Source of the DNA: Sporocytophaga myxococcoides
Lineage (GTDB): Bacteria; Bacteroidota; Bacteroidia; Cytophagales; Cytophagaceae
Direction: 5' to 3'
Assembly: GCF_000775915.1 (NCBI RefSeq)
Contig: NZ_BBLT01000007.1
Location: 186,001-250,000 of the forward strand
Length of the DNA: 64,000 nt
Made by a program: the position numbers and the translations under genes. Below, in pieces: positions 16,846 to 26,630 of the stretch (position 1 is the first letter of the stretch; each line of letters opens with the position of its first letter). The notes under the pieces were generated by a model. It searched no databases. It was given only the letters and a program-made list of their open reading frames with translations, and was not told the DNA's origin.

Positions 16846-18399
16846 ATGGCGCAAACTTTAGCAACCCCCGGCGTTTATATTGAAGAAAAAAATGCCTTTC
16901 CTAATTCTGTTGCCGGTATTCCTACTGCTATTCCGGCATTCATTGGATATACCGAAAAAGCAATAAGAGAAGGAGAGTCTTTAATCAACCAGCCGGTAAG
17001 AATCACATCTCTTGCGGAATACCACAGCATTTTTGGTGCAGGAGTAAAAACCACATTTAGTATTCAGCAGAGTCAGGGAGCATCTTTTGATTTCCAGGTA
17101 GACGGTGCATCTTACAAGCTTGTTCAGGACAGTGAATCAAGATTTCTTTTTTATGATTCATTGAGATTGTTCTTTGCAAACGGAGGTGGAACTTGCTACA
17201 TTGTTTCTGTTGGTACTTATTATAAAGCAGAATCTAGTCAGTCAGAGGATGATTTCTACAGCTCTGGTTCAGGACCAAAACTAAATTCAATTTCTAAAAA
17301 AGCTTTGGAAGATGGTCTTACAGCCTTGATCAGTGAAGAAGAACCTACTATGGTAGTCATTCCTGAAGCGGTTGAATTGGAAGAAGGTGATTGCTTCGCT
17401 CTTCAACAGGCGATTATTGCTCATTGCGGTTACAAAATGAAGAACAGATTTGCTATCCTGGATGTATTCAAAGGAACAGCAGCAAGAACTTATGACAGAA
17501 ATGATGTCATCACTAGATTCAGAGAAGGTGTTGGTAGCAACTTCCTTGCTTATGGATCCGCTTATTACCCATTCCTTAACACATCAATTGTACAGAATGA
17601 AGAAGTAAGCTTTAAGAATATTTCAAATCTTGATGTTTTGGAAAGCCTTCTTAATAAAGAGGTCGATCGTTCTACGGATGATAAAAAGAAATCAGACGAA
17701 ATAAAAGCTGAGATCAGGAAAATCTCGAATCCTGACGCAGATGCTGATGGTGTTAATCAGACATTAAAAGTTGTTAGCCCTGTATTCAAGTCTATCTTAA
17801 CAAAAGTTAGAAACCTTCTGAACGTGCTTCCTCCAAGCCCTGCAATGGCTGGTATTTATACTGCTATCGACAATTCAAGAGGTGTATGGAAAGCTCCTGC
17901 CAATACTAGCATTGCTTCTGTTATTTCTCCTGTCGTAAAATTAACTCATGACGATCAGGAAGACCTGAACCTTACAGTAACAGGTAAATCAGTAAATGCG
18001 ATTAGATCATTCATTGGTCAAGGCACAATAGTTTGGGGAGCAAGAACACTTGACGGAAACAGTCAGGATTGGAGATATATAAACGTAAGAAGGACTTTAA
18101 TATTTATAGAGCAGTCTATCAAATATGCAGCTAAAGCTTATGTATATGAGCCTAACACTTCTAATACCTGGGTATTGGTTAAAAGCATGATCTCTTCATT
18201 CTTGAATGATCTATGGAAACTTGGTGGCTTGGTTGGAGCATCTCCTGAGCAGGCTTATCAGGTTGAGATTGGTCTTGGTTCAACAATGACTCCGAATGAT
18301 GTTCTTGATGGTGTTATGAGGATATCCGTGAAAGTTGCGATCTCCAGACCTGCCGAGTTTATCGTGATCACATTCCAGCAAAAAATGCAGGAATCATAA
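16846..18399 (+). CDS. eCIS contractile sheath protein
   Basis: 517 residues of the phage tail-sheath family. The N-terminus TPGVYIEEKNAFPNSVAGI is the canonical sheath opening; 'TAIPAFIGYT', 'FFANGGGTCYIVSVG' and, near the C-terminus, 'WRYINVRRTLIFIEQSI' and 'ISRPAEFIVITFQQ' are the conserved sheath-core strands. It polymerises around the tube and contracts to drive it through a target envelope. This is the only sheath gene, whereas Afp and PVC carry three; one sheath is usual in Bacteroidota eCIS. Codon use is more G/C-rich and regular than in the neighbours, consistent with high expression. Confidence 0.97.
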   Translation: MAQTLATPGVYIEEKNAFPNSVAGIPTAIPAFIGYTEKAIREGESLINQPVRITSLAEYHSIFGAGVKTTFSIQQSQGASFDFQVDGASYKLVQDSESRFLFYDSLRLFFANGGGTCYIVSVGTYYKAESSQSEDDFYSSGSGPKLNSISKKALEDGLTALISEEEPTMVVIPEAVELEEGDCFALQQAIIAHCGYKMKNRFAILDVFKGTAARTYDRNDVITRFREGVGSNFLAYGSAYYPFLNTSIVQNEEVSFKNISNLDVLESLLNKEVDRSTDDKKKSDEIKAEIRKISNPDADADGVNQTLKVVSPVFKSILTKVRNLLNVLPPSPAMAGIYTAIDNSRGVWKAPANTSIASVISPVVKLTHDDQEDLNLTVTGKSVNAIRSFIGQGTIVWGARTLDGNSQDWRYINVRRTLIFIEQSIKYAAKAYVYEPNTSNTWVLVKSMISSFLNDLWKLGGLVGASPEQAYQVEIGLGSTMTPNDVLDGVMRISVKVAISRPAEFIVITFQQKMQES

Positions 18400-18459
18400 T
18401 TGATTGATAGAATTTTTAATTAAACAGAAAATTACTTTTAATAATAAAAAGATAAAAAT

Positions 18460-18897
18460 ATGGCAGATACACAATGGCCCATTCCTAAGTTCCACTTTTC
18501 AGTAGAAATAGGAGGAACTTCAGTTGGATTCCAGGAGGTTTCTGGATTAAGCATGGAAACTCAATTTATTGAGTACCGCGCAGGAAATGATTCAACATTT
18601 TTAACTCAGAAAATACCAGGTCTTAAAAAGAACGGAAACATCACATTGAAGAAAGGTATGTTTCATGGAGATGAATTATTCTGGCATTGGTGGAATGATG
18701 TTCAGGTAAATAAAGAAAGAAGGGAAACTGTAATCATTAACTTACTTGATGAAGAAGGAAATCCTCTTTTTACATGGACTGTCAACAATGCATTCCCAAT
18801 TAAGTTCTCTGCACCTGATTTAAAATCAGATGCAAATGAAGTGGCAATAGAGACCCTTGAGCTTGCTCATGAAGGTATAGTGCAGACTCTTGCTTAA
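18460..18897 (+). CDS. eCIS inner-tube protein (gp19-like, Afp1-like)
   Basis: 145 residues, the normal size of a T4 gp19-like tube subunit. Typical opening WPIPKFHFSVEIGG, then GFQEVSGLSMETQ, 'IPGLKKNGNITLKKGMF' and a C-terminal 'ETLELAHEGI'. Hexameric rings stack into the tube that is ejected and that can hold cargo. It follows the sheath gene by 60 bases and precedes a second, longer tube-like gene; by comparison with Afp1 it should be the main tube subunit because it is the shorter, undecorated form. Confidence 0.95.
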   Translation: MADTQWPIPKFHFSVEIGGTSVGFQEVSGLSMETQFIEYRAGNDSTFLTQKIPGLKKNGNITLKKGMFHGDELFWHWWNDVQVNKERRETVIINLLDEEGNPLFTWTVNNAFPIKFSAPDLKSDANEVAIETLELAHEGIVQTLA

Positions 18898-18924
18898 TTA
18901 TATTAATTTTTAAGGAAGTAAATA

Positions 18925-19434
18925 ATGGCAACTGGAACTTCAACTTCCAAGAAAAAACCTTCTGCTGGTGGAACATCTAAATATTACCCACCAGTTGGAT
19001 TTCATTTCAGAGTTAGAATTGTTAATACCAATGACAGCTCTGGCTTAGATTCAAATTTTCAGGAGGTCTCAGGCATTTCTGCTGAAATACCAACTGAGGA
19101 CTTTTATGAAGGAGGTGTGAATTCATTTACTTATAAGCTTCCTAAAACAATGAAATATTCACCTTTACAGCTAAAGAGAGGCTTAGTGTCCTCTCTTTCA
19201 GCTTTAGGTGAATGGTGTAAAACAACTTTGATTAATGGCTTTGACCAACCTATTGTTACCAAGGATGTTGTGGTAAGTTTGTTGGATGAAGAGAATGAAC
19301 CGCTCATGTCCTGGAAGTTTATAGATGCATATCCCACAAAGTGGAGTGTATCGACTTTTAATGCCCAGAATAATGATATTGTTATCGAAAGCCTGGAACT
19401 AACTTATAAGCGATTTGAGCAGGTAAAGGTTTAA
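18925..19434 (+). CDS. eCIS second tube protein, baseplate-proximal (Afp5-like)
   Basis: 169 residues with the same fold as the preceding tube gene: PPVGFHFRVRI, FQEVSGISAEIPTED, LQLKRGLVSSLSALGEW, VSLLDEENEPLMSWKF and a final VIESLELTYKRFEQ. It has an extra Ser/Thr/Lys/Gly-rich N-terminus of ~18 residues. In Afp/PVC the longer tube paralogue (Afp5) starts the tube on the spike/baseplate, and the same role is inferred here. It lies directly before the DUF5908 and LysM genes, matching the afp5-6-7 order. Confidence 0.93.
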   Translation: MATGTSTSKKKPSAGGTSKYYPPVGFHFRVRIVNTNDSSGLDSNFQEVSGISAEIPTEDFYEGGVNSFTYKLPKTMKYSPLQLKRGLVSSLSALGEWCKTTLINGFDQPIVTKDVVVSLLDEENEPLMSWKFIDAYPTKWSVSTFNAQNNDIVIESLELTYKRFEQVKV

Positions 19435-19437
19435 TTT

Positions 19438-19602
19438 ATGGCAATAGAAATTAAAGAATTAATTATTAAAATGACGGTTTCCTCCTCTGATAATGAGAAG
19501 AGACCTTTGCAGTTGGAAATGCCTTCTTCTGTTAAAAATAAAATAGTAAAGGAATGTGTGGATAAAGTTATGCAAAAATTACAATCAAAGATAGAAAGAT
19601 AG
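19438..19602 (+). CDS. Small eCIS protein of DUF5908 type (Afp6-like)
   Basis: A 54-residue protein that begins three bases after the second tube gene stops and ends one base before the LysM gene begins. It opens MAIEIKELIIKMTV and ends in a Lys/Gln-rich amphipathic helix (VKECVDKVMQKLQSKIER). This opening, the tiny size and the position between the second tube gene and the LysM protein are typical of DUF5908, the Afp6 equivalent, whose structural role is unclear. It is easy to miss because it is short, but tight packing and the conserved N-terminal strand support it as a real gene. Confidence 0.85.
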   Translation: MAIEIKELIIKMTVSSSDNEKRPLQLEMPSSVKNKIVKECVDKVMQKLQSKIER

Positions 19603-19603
19603 A

Positions 19604-20290
19604 ATGGCTGCAAATCAAAGTGGATTGACTAAGATGGAAATAATCGGCTATAAAAAGTCGACCTTTGAAGATGAGCATGCCAGATTTAAGGTCCAGTTTA
19701 ATCCAACTACTTTCAAACAGGAATATGCTGTTGAATTTGTTGAAGATGCACCCCCAGGTTCTACTGATAGTCCGCAAAAGCTAAAAAAAGCTCCTTCAAA
19801 AAAGCTGAATATGACTCTTACTCTTGATGCTACAGGAGTGACAGGTCAAGCGGGGACAAATGGAAGTAAAACCATAGATATAATGGAAGAAATTAAAGCC
19901 TTTAAAAAAGCAACATATGATTTTATAGGCTCAACACATGATATACCATTTGTAAAGATAATCTGGGGTGTAAATACATTTCAGGGAAGATTGAAAAATC
20001 TTACTGTGACCCACACTATGTTCAAGTCAAATGGAGATCCTTTAAGAAGTACTTTAGAAGCTTCATTTGAAAGTTCAAAAGAAGCTTCTAAGCAGGCAAA
20101 GGAGCATGATCTTCAATCTCCTGATTTAACACATTTAAGAACCGTAAAAATTGGGGATACATTACCTTTAATGTGTAATGAAATTTATAATGATTGTTCT
20201 CTTTACTTAAAAGTAGCGAAGTTTAACAACCTGGTAGATTTTCGTAATCTTGAACCTGGTACCGAGATTATTTTTCCTCCAATAGTATGA
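19604..20290 (+). CDS. eCIS baseplate hub protein with C-terminal LysM domain (Afp7-like)
   Basis: 228 residues. The first ~165 residues form a gp53/hub-type domain (KVQFNPTTFKQEYAVEF is characteristic, then 'LNMTLTLDATG' and 'RLKNLTVTHTMFKSNGDPLR'). The last ~50 residues are a LysM repeat (LRTVKIGDTLPLMCNEIYND ... FRNLEPGTEIIFPP). In Afp7/gp53-like proteins this module clamps the central hub; LysM here probably serves protein-protein contact in the baseplate rather than glycan binding. The stop overlaps the next start by ATGA, so hub and spike are translationally coupled. Confidence 0.92.
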   Translation: MAANQSGLTKMEIIGYKKSTFEDEHARFKVQFNPTTFKQEYAVEFVEDAPPGSTDSPQKLKKAPSKKLNMTLTLDATGVTGQAGTNGSKTIDIMEEIKAFKKATYDFIGSTHDIPFVKIIWGVNTFQGRLKNLTVTHTMFKSNGDPLRSTLEASFESSKEASKQAKEHDLQSPDLTHLRTVKIGDTLPLMCNEIYNDCSLYLKVAKFNNLVDFRNLEPGTEIIFPPIV

Positions 20291-22074
20291 GTAAGTCCCT
20301 GATAGAAAATGATACCAGTTTAGTAACTTATGAAATTCTTACTGACGGTACACTGATTCCTGGTCAACATCAGGTAACCTCAATAAATGTTTCAAGGGCA
20401 GTTAATAGAATAGGTACAGCTACTGTTACTATTGCGGATGGTGGATTTACCGGATTAGCCGATGATTTCCCTTCTGCTAATTCAGGCATTTTTGATCCTG
20501 GAAAGAAAATAACAATTAAAGCCGGCTATCATGCTAAAAATGAAGTAATTTTTGAAGGCATTATTGTAAAACAAGGATTAAGCCTTTCCCCTGATAGTCG
20601 TAGGCTGATTGTTGATTGTAAAGAAGAGGCTTATAAGATGGCTCTCGCAAGGAACAATGCAATATTTCTTGACAAAACAGATAGTCAGGTTATATCAGAA
20701 CTGATCGGTAATAGTGGACTTGAGGCGACAGTAACTTCAACTGACGCAACACATCCGGAACTTGTACAATATTTTTGTTCAGATTGGGATTATATGCTGA
20801 TGAGAGCCGACTTCAATGGACATATTGTAGTTACAGATGGGAGCAAAGTTAAAGTTGGTAATCCTGATGTTTCTTCTGCTCCGGTTGTGGAAGTGGTGAA
20901 TGGGCAGACTTTAATGGAAATAGACATTGAAATAGATGCTAGAAATCAATTTCCAAAAGTAACAAGTGTAGCATGGGATGTTGCCAATCAAAAGATTCTG
21001 GAGGCAAATTCCGGAAGTGTGACTATACCAGCCGTAGGTATTACTCCTGCTAAATTAAGTAGCGTACATGGAATACAGGAATATCAGCTTCAGACACCAG
21101 CAAATTTACCTAATAATGTCCTTCAGGCTTGGGCAACAGGTAAATTGACGAGATCTAAATTATCTATGTTGCAAGGGCATGCAAAATTTATTGGTAGTTC
21201 CCTAGTGAAGCCGGATATCGTTTTAACATTAAAAGGCCTTAGTGATCATTTTAATGGTGATGTATATGTAAGTGCAGTAAACCATGTTCTTGAAGAGGGT
21301 GAGTGGTATACGCAAGCAAGCTTTGGGATTTCTTTTAAATCTTATTCTGAAGCGAATAATGACATTGATGCTCCTGCTGCCAGCGGAATAACTGCGGGTA
21401 TCAGAGGGCTCCAGACTGCAATTGTAAAAAAAATCGATGAAGATCCCGCAGGGCAGCATAGGATACAGATTAGTTATCCAACATTGAAACAGGATAATAT
21501 GGGAGTCTGGGCAAGGCTTTCTACCTTTTATGCAACGAATGGGTCCGGGACTTTTTTTATTCCTGAAATAAATGATGAAGTTGTTATTGGTTTTTTAAAT
21601 GAAGATCCTGAACAGCCTATTATTTTAGGATCTGTATATAGTGCTAAAAATGTTCCTGCCTTCACTTCTGAAGCAAAAAATAATACTAAATCATTTGTAA
21701 CCAGAAGTAAAATGAAAATGACTTTCGATGAAGAAAAGAAAATCATTACAATCATTACTCCGGGCAACAATAGTATTGTATTGGACGATGATAAGGGTGC
21801 CATAACAGCCATCGACAAGAATAATAATAAAATGGAGATGAATGATGCAGGGATAACCTTTGACTGTGTCAAGGATTTTACAATTAAAGCTCAGGGGAAA
21901 GTGATAATTGAAGCGCAGCAGGATATTCAGGCTAAAGCTACAGGTAATCTTAAAGGAGAAGGAATGGCTGTGGAACTAAAAGGGAGTACAAAATTTGCCG
22001 CTGAAGCAGCAATGGCTGAACTTAAAGGTTCTGGCCAGACTGTTATAAAAGGCGGAGTAGTGATGATTAATTGA
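20287..22074 (+). CDS. eCIS spike protein, VgrG-like (Afp8-like)
   Basis: 595 residues. An N-terminal gp27-like hub region (~1-370) is followed by the OB-fold that joins hub to needle (IQISYPTLKQDNMGVWARLS, then TFFIPEINDEVVIGFLNEDP and QPIILGSVYSAKN), and a C-terminal beta-helical needle of short repeats (KDFTIKAQGKVIIEAQQDIQ, AKATGNLKGEGMAVELKGST). It forms the trimeric membrane-piercing spike topped by the PAAR protein encoded next. No enzymatic extension is fused to the C-terminus, so this is a structural spike and not an 'evolved' VgrG. Confidence 0.95.
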   Translation: MSKSLIENDTSLVTYEILTDGTLIPGQHQVTSINVSRAVNRIGTATVTIADGGFTGLADDFPSANSGIFDPGKKITIKAGYHAKNEVIFEGIIVKQGLSLSPDSRRLIVDCKEEAYKMALARNNAIFLDKTDSQVISELIGNSGLEATVTSTDATHPELVQYFCSDWDYMLMRADFNGHIVVTDGSKVKVGNPDVSSAPVVEVVNGQTLMEIDIEIDARNQFPKVTSVAWDVANQKILEANSGSVTIPAVGITPAKLSSVHGIQEYQLQTPANLPNNVLQAWATGKLTRSKLSMLQGHAKFIGSSLVKPDIVLTLKGLSDHFNGDVYVSAVNHVLEEGEWYTQASFGISFKSYSEANNDIDAPAASGITAGIRGLQTAIVKKIDEDPAGQHRIQISYPTLKQDNMGVWARLSTFYATNGSGTFFIPEINDEVVIGFLNEDPEQPIILGSVYSAKNVPAFTSEAKNNTKSFVTRSKMKMTFDEEKKIITIITPGNNSIVLDDDKGAITAIDKNNNKMEMNDAGITFDCVKDFTIKAQGKVIIEAQQDIQAKATGNLKGEGMAVELKGSTKFAAEAAMAELKGSGQTVIKGGVVMIN

Positions 22075-22097
22075 TTTTATAACTTTAAACTAAATAA

Positions 22098-22397
22098 ATG
22101 CCTTTAGCAGCCAGAGCAGGAGATATGCATACTTGCCCTATGATGACGCCAGGTACCCCACCTATCCCTCATGTTGGAGGTCCTGTAATGCCACCTGGGT
22201 GTATGACTGTATTAATAGGTGGGATGCCTGCTGCAAGATTAGGCGACATGTGTACATGTGTAGGTCCTCCGGATAGTATTGTTAAAGGGTCTGCAACAGT
22301 CTTGATCGGAGGTATGCCAGCTGCCAGAATGGGTGATTCAACAGCGCATGGTGGGTCTATAGTTTTAGGTTGTCCAACTGTAATGATCGGAGGTTAA
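22098..22397 (+). CDS. PAAR-domain spike tip (Afp10-like)
   Basis: 99 residues with a start of the form MPLAARAGDMHTCPM, Pro/Gly-rich loops and two GGMPAAR(L/M)GD units separated by a CTC motif, the signature of PAAR proteins that cap the VgrG trimer with a metal-stabilised cone. The His and Cys residues (H12, C14, the CTC near 52-54 and H78 by count) are candidate metal ligands. It is a bare PAAR domain with no toxin extension. The gene lies directly between the spike and gp25 genes. Confidence 0.95.
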   Translation: MPLAARAGDMHTCPMMTPGTPPIPHVGGPVMPPGCMTVLIGGMPAARLGDMCTCVGPPDSIVKGSATVLIGGMPAARMGDSTAHGGSIVLGCPTVMIGG

Positions 22398-22398
22398 T

Positions 22399-22833
22399 AT
22401 GAAGCATAAAAAAACATTTTTGGGTGTTGGATGGAAGTTTCCTCCAACTTTTGATAAAACCTCTGGAAGTATAATGCTTGTTTCAGAAGAAGAAGATATC
22501 AGAGAAAGTCTTTTTATTCTATTGTCTACCAAACCAGGTGAAAGAACAATGCTTCCGGAATATGGATGTGACCTGAACAAAATGATTTTTGAGTCTATTG
22601 ATAGCTCTCTGATTACTGAGATGAAAGGAATGATTGAAAATGCCATTCTTTATTTTGAACCAAGAATCATTTTGAATGAAATTGACATCAGTCAGGATAA
22701 AACAAATGATGGATTGTTGCTGATTGATGTACAATATACTATTAGAAAGACAAATAAAAGAAGTAACATGGTATATCCATATTATATTCTAGAAGGTAAT
22801 GAAGCCCGCTTCAGGGCAGTGAATACTTTTTGA
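22399..22833 (+). CDS. gp25-like baseplate wedge protein (Afp9-like)
   Basis: 144 residues of the GPW/gp25 family. Visible signature: 'SEEEDIRESLFILLSTKPGERTMLPEYGCDLNKMIFE' spans the conserved core, including the EExI..SI..L..T..GER...P.YG pattern that ties sheath to baseplate. It starts 2 bases after the PAAR stop. The order spike-PAAR-gp25 swaps afp9 and afp10 relative to Serratia, as commonly seen outside the Afp/PVC branch. Confidence 0.95.
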   Translation: MKHKKTFLGVGWKFPPTFDKTSGSIMLVSEEEDIRESLFILLSTKPGERTMLPEYGCDLNKMIFESIDSSLITEMKGMIENAILYFEPRIILNEIDISQDKTNDGLLLIDVQYTIRKTNKRSNMVYPYYILEGNEARFRAVNTF

Positions 22834-22850
22834 TCTGACCAAACCAAAGC

Positions 22851-25800
22851 ATGGAAGGTAATAAATTTATAAGACTTACAAGTGCCGGTACTTCACAGGA
22901 AAGCAGGGCATTTCCTGCCTTGGATTTTAATTATGTTAAAATTGATGAGCGTTCATTTGAGGATCTGTTGGTTTTTTCTTCAGGTTTTTCAAGACTTATC
23001 AATTTTTATAATTTAAAGAATAAAGTAGAAGGTGATTGGTCCGAATTCCTGACAGATGAAACAGTAATTCTGGCTACCATTATAGATTCTAATCCATCAG
23101 GAATAGAAATAAATTTTAAGAACAATCTTAATAAGGCCATCCTTTTTAAAAGACCTGAAAAAAAGTTCTTTTACTTTAAAAAATGCTTTAAAGAAGTTTT
23201 TGATCTGGCGCTTCGCTTCCAGATCTGGTTGGGCAGACTTAAAGCCGTTGAAGCATTTTCCGGTGAAGAGTTGAAAATCAGAAATGAAATTTCAAGCGCT
23301 ATTTCCAGTAAGTTAAATGTGTCCTTAAAAATTCTTGTTGAGCAACAACGCAATCTTAATGGATTTTTAAGTGAAGATGAAACAATGGTTTTCAATTACC
23401 ATAGGTTTGATGATATATGGGGAATTAAAGACTCATTGCAGGATAATAACCAGAAGAAGGATATTATTTCATTTAAAAAGGAGAGTGGCATTATTTCAGA
23501 ACAGCTTCAACTAAGTTTTCAGGCATTTTATGAAACTTTGTTATATCTGAAAATGAAGGCTCCGGATTATCTCCAGGAATCTCTTAGAACAGATACCCAT
23601 TATCCAGAAGTTTCTTTATTTCTGGCATTCTTAAAACTGTTTCAGCATGCTCAGGGTGAAATCAATAATATTTCTAAAAGACACCTTGATTTTTATTATA
23701 AAGTAGCTCTTCAGCAATCACCTAAAAATGCTATAAGAGATAAGGTTTATCTTTCGTTTAAAACATATGACACTTCTGTTGTAGCTCAAGTTAAGAAAGG
23801 AACTGTATTTATTGGTAAAGAAGATGATAGTGGAAAGGAAGTTTTATATACAGCTGATTATCCTTTGCTGATAAATAAAGCTAAAATTGAGCGTCTTCGT
23901 TCAATCTTTATTGAGAAAAAATCTTTGAATGTAAGAGGGGTAGAAAAAGTATTATTTAAAAATATTCTTTCAGCAGACTCCGACATTAAAGCATTAACAA
24001 GAAAAGCTGAGGATAATTTTCCTCGCAAGTCATTTGCGACTTTTGGTGAAAGTCAGGATGGAAAAGGTGAGCTTGAGAAAACAATGGGAAATGCCAGCAT
24101 TGGTTTTGTTATAGCATCACCCGTATTGTTTTTGAAAGAGGGGTATAGAGAAATTTCATTGAAGCTTCAGTTTCTTCCTGAAAAGTTTCAAGGTTTGATT
24201 CAGAAGCTTGAAGACATTGCTCATGTTGAAAAAAGTACAGAAAGTGAAATCTTTATAAAAAGCTTTCTAGATGCATTTCAGCTGGACATTACTGTTCCGG
24301 ATGGCTGGTTCAGGGTTAGAAAATATGTGATTTCAAGGGAGGTAGATTCTTTTTCTCTAGTAATTAGATTTGACCTGGACGAGTCCGATCCTGCTATTGT
24401 TAAGTACAATCCAGGTGTTCACAGAGGAATATATTCCTCTAAAGCGCCGTTGATTAAAATAGGCTTAAATAGCGATACTTATATATATCCTTATTCACTT
24501 CTCAAAGACCTGATACTTGAAGAAGTGGATATCAAAGTTAATGTAACAGGTGTAAAGGATCTTGTTCTATATAACAATATGGGACAGCTTAGCCCTGACA
24601 GTCCTTTTTATCCATTCGGACCAATGCCAAATGTTGGTTCTTATCTTGTTGTCGGGAATAATGAGATTTTCAGGAAGAGTCTGGACTCTTTAAATGTCAA
24701 TATTGAGTGGTTCGATCTTCCCAGAAATAAAAGCGGATTTTTCGGACACTATGAGGATTATGGGATAAATATTGATAACACGTCTTTTGAAGCCAAGATT
24801 TCAATTCTGGAAAACGGAAGGTGGAGACCATCGGCAAAGGAACAACAATCATTTAAATTATTCAGATCAGAAGGCGATCCCAAAGGGGAATTAATTAACG
24901 CAAAATCAGAACTGGATGAACAAACATTAATTCATTCTGTAGAAATAAACAGGATTAAACAATCTCCTGATTTTGCCGGAATAGAATTGAATTCTCTTTA
25001 CACCAGTACTTCACAAAGAGGATTTTTAAAAATTGAATTATCAGCTCCTGAAACAGCATTTGCTCACACAGTTTATCCTGCTGTTCTTTCAGAAACGGCA
25101 ATTAGAAATTCTAGATCTAGCCTTGTGCAGCTGGTTGAGAAGAAAATGGATAAAATGCCTAATCCTCCATATTCTCCTCAGATTAAATCTTTATCACTTG
25201 ACTATAGCTCTGCATCTGTAATATCTCTAAAAGACAGATCTAACAGATCGGATGGAAATGAATTAAGAGGTGCGATTTATCATATTCATCCTTTTGGGGA
25301 AGAATTGGTATATCCTGATAATTCCTCTCAGGTTACTTACCTATTGCCAGAGTACAATCATGATGGTTCTTTGTTGATAGGATTTTCAAATATCAATCCT
25401 CCTCAATCAGTATCCATGCTGTTTGAGATGTTTGATGAATTTACTATTTCTTCAGAGGAAGATCCTCCGGTAATCGAATGGAGCTATCTTGCAAATAACA
25501 AATGGCATTTGTTGAAGCCTTCTAAGATATTGAGAGATGATACAAGCTGCTTTATTAAAACCGGTATCATTCAGATTGATTTACCTTACGAAATAAACAG
25601 AAACAACACAATTCTTGATTCTAACTTATTTTGGGTAAGAGCAAGTGCTCTTAATAATATTGAAGTAGCATCGAAAACAATTAGTGTATATACACAAGCT
25701 ATTTCTGCTACACTTTCAGATTCATATGATCTTGATGGAAATCATCTTAAAAAGCCATTACCTGCATTCACAGTAAAAAGATCGGTTGAAAATATTGAAG

Positions 25801-26600
25801 GTGTTGAATCAATTATTCAGCCTTTAGAATCATATAACGGTCTGCCGAAAGAAGGTAATAAAGAATTTTATACCAGAGTAGGAGAGCGCCTGAGGCACAA
25901 ATCGAGAGCTATCATGGCCTGGGATTATGAGAGGATTATTCTTGAAAAATTTCCTTCTGTATATAAGGTTGCCTGTTTACCAAATATGACAAGCAGCAAT
26001 CTTGATGCTCCGGGAAGTGTTTTACTTGTGATTTCTCCATTTAGAAATAGTAATAATCTGGATGGTAATGAGCCAATGGCAAGTAGTGAGCTGTTGTATC
26101 AGATTAAAAATTATATTACGCAATTCGTTAGTCCGTTTGTAAAGTTAGAGATCAGAAATCCTAATTATGAAAGGATCAAAATTATTTGTGGTGTTAAATT
26201 TACTGATGGGTATAATTATGGCTTTTTCCTTCAGAAGCTGAATGAAGAGTTGAAGAAATACCTTAGCAAAAGTAACGAGGAAGGTTATTCAAGACTTCAT
26301 TTGGGAGGAAAGATAAATACTTCTGATATTCTAAGTTTTATGAGAACGCTGCCTTATGTTGACTTTATAACAAAATTCTCTATGGTTCAGGCTGCGCGTG
26401 ATTTTGCCGGTAACTGGATATTGATTGATACTGCGAGAGATGGAGAAGCAAAATCATTTCTGCAGGCGACCAAACCATGGTCTGTTCTTGTACCAGCCCT
26501 GGAACATCAGATTACAGTACTGAATGACAAATATGAAGAACGATCACTTCAGGCAGGTATTGATTCACTGGAGCTGGGTCATGATTTCATTATAGAATAA
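22851..26600 (+). CDS. Large baseplate protein, J/gp6-like (Afp11-like)
   Basis: 1249 residues. The C-terminal ~300 residues carry the baseplate-J signature: 'GNKEFYTRVGERLRHKSRAIMAWDYERIILEKFPSVYKVACLP' (split over ~1005-1050), 'LLVISPFRN', then 'LGGKINTSDILSFMRTLPYVDFITKF'. The N-terminal ~900 residues are long and not individually recognised, as in Afp11, and supply the wedge that surrounds the hub. Length is within the wide range of Afp11-like proteins. It is followed by a 30-base gap and then a fibre-like gene inserted before the Afp12 equivalent. Confidence 0.92.
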   Translation: MEGNKFIRLTSAGTSQESRAFPALDFNYVKIDERSFEDLLVFSSGFSRLINFYNLKNKVEGDWSEFLTDETVILATIIDSNPSGIEINFKNNLNKAILFKRPEKKFFYFKKCFKEVFDLALRFQIWLGRLKAVEAFSGEELKIRNEISSAISSKLNVSLKILVEQQRNLNGFLSEDETMVFNYHRFDDIWGIKDSLQDNNQKKDIISFKKESGIISEQLQLSFQAFYETLLYLKMKAPDYLQESLRTDTHYPEVSLFLAFLKLFQHAQGEINNISKRHLDFYYKVALQQSPKNAIRDKVYLSFKTYDTSVVAQVKKGTVFIGKEDDSGKEVLYTADYPLLINKAKIERLRSIFIEKKSLNVRGVEKVLFKNILSADSDIKALTRKAEDNFPRKSFATFGESQDGKGELEKTMGNASIGFVIASPVLFLKEGYREISLKLQFLPEKFQGLIQKLEDIAHVEKSTESEIFIKSFLDAFQLDITVPDGWFRVRKYVISREVDSFSLVIRFDLDESDPAIVKYNPGVHRGIYSSKAPLIKIGLNSDTYIYPYSLLKDLILEEVDIKVNVTGVKDLVLYNNMGQLSPDSPFYPFGPMPNVGSYLVVGNNEIFRKSLDSLNVNIEWFDLPRNKSGFFGHYEDYGINIDNTSFEAKISILENGRWRPSAKEQQSFKLFRSEGDPKGELINAKSELDEQTLIHSVEINRIKQSPDFAGIELNSLYTSTSQRGFLKIELSAPETAFAHTVYPAVLSETAIRNSRSSLVQLVEKKMDKMPNPPYSPQIKSLSLDYSSASVISLKDRSNRSDGNELRGAIYHIHPFGEELVYPDNSSQVTYLLPEYNHDGSLLIGFSNINPPQSVSMLFEMFDEFTISSEEDPPVIEWSYLANNKWHLLKPSKILRDDTSCFIKTGIIQIDLPYEINRNNTILDSNLFWVRASALNNIEVASKTISVYTQAISATLSDSYDLDGNHLKKPLPAFTVKRSVENIEGVESIIQPLESYNGLPKEGNKEFYTRVGERLRHKSRAIMAWDYERIILEKFPSVYKVACLPNMTSSNLDAPGSVLLVISPFRNSNNLDGNEPMASSELLYQIKNYITQFVSPFVKLEIRNPNYERIKIICGVKFTDGYNYGFFLQKLNEELKKYLSKSNEEGYSRLHLGGKINTSDILSFMRTLPYVDFITKFSMVQAARDFAGNWILIDTARDGEAKSFLQATKPWSVLVPALEHQITVLNDKYEERSLQAGIDSLELGHDFIIE

Positions 26601-26630
26601 AACATTAATAATTAAGGAATATATCATTTT

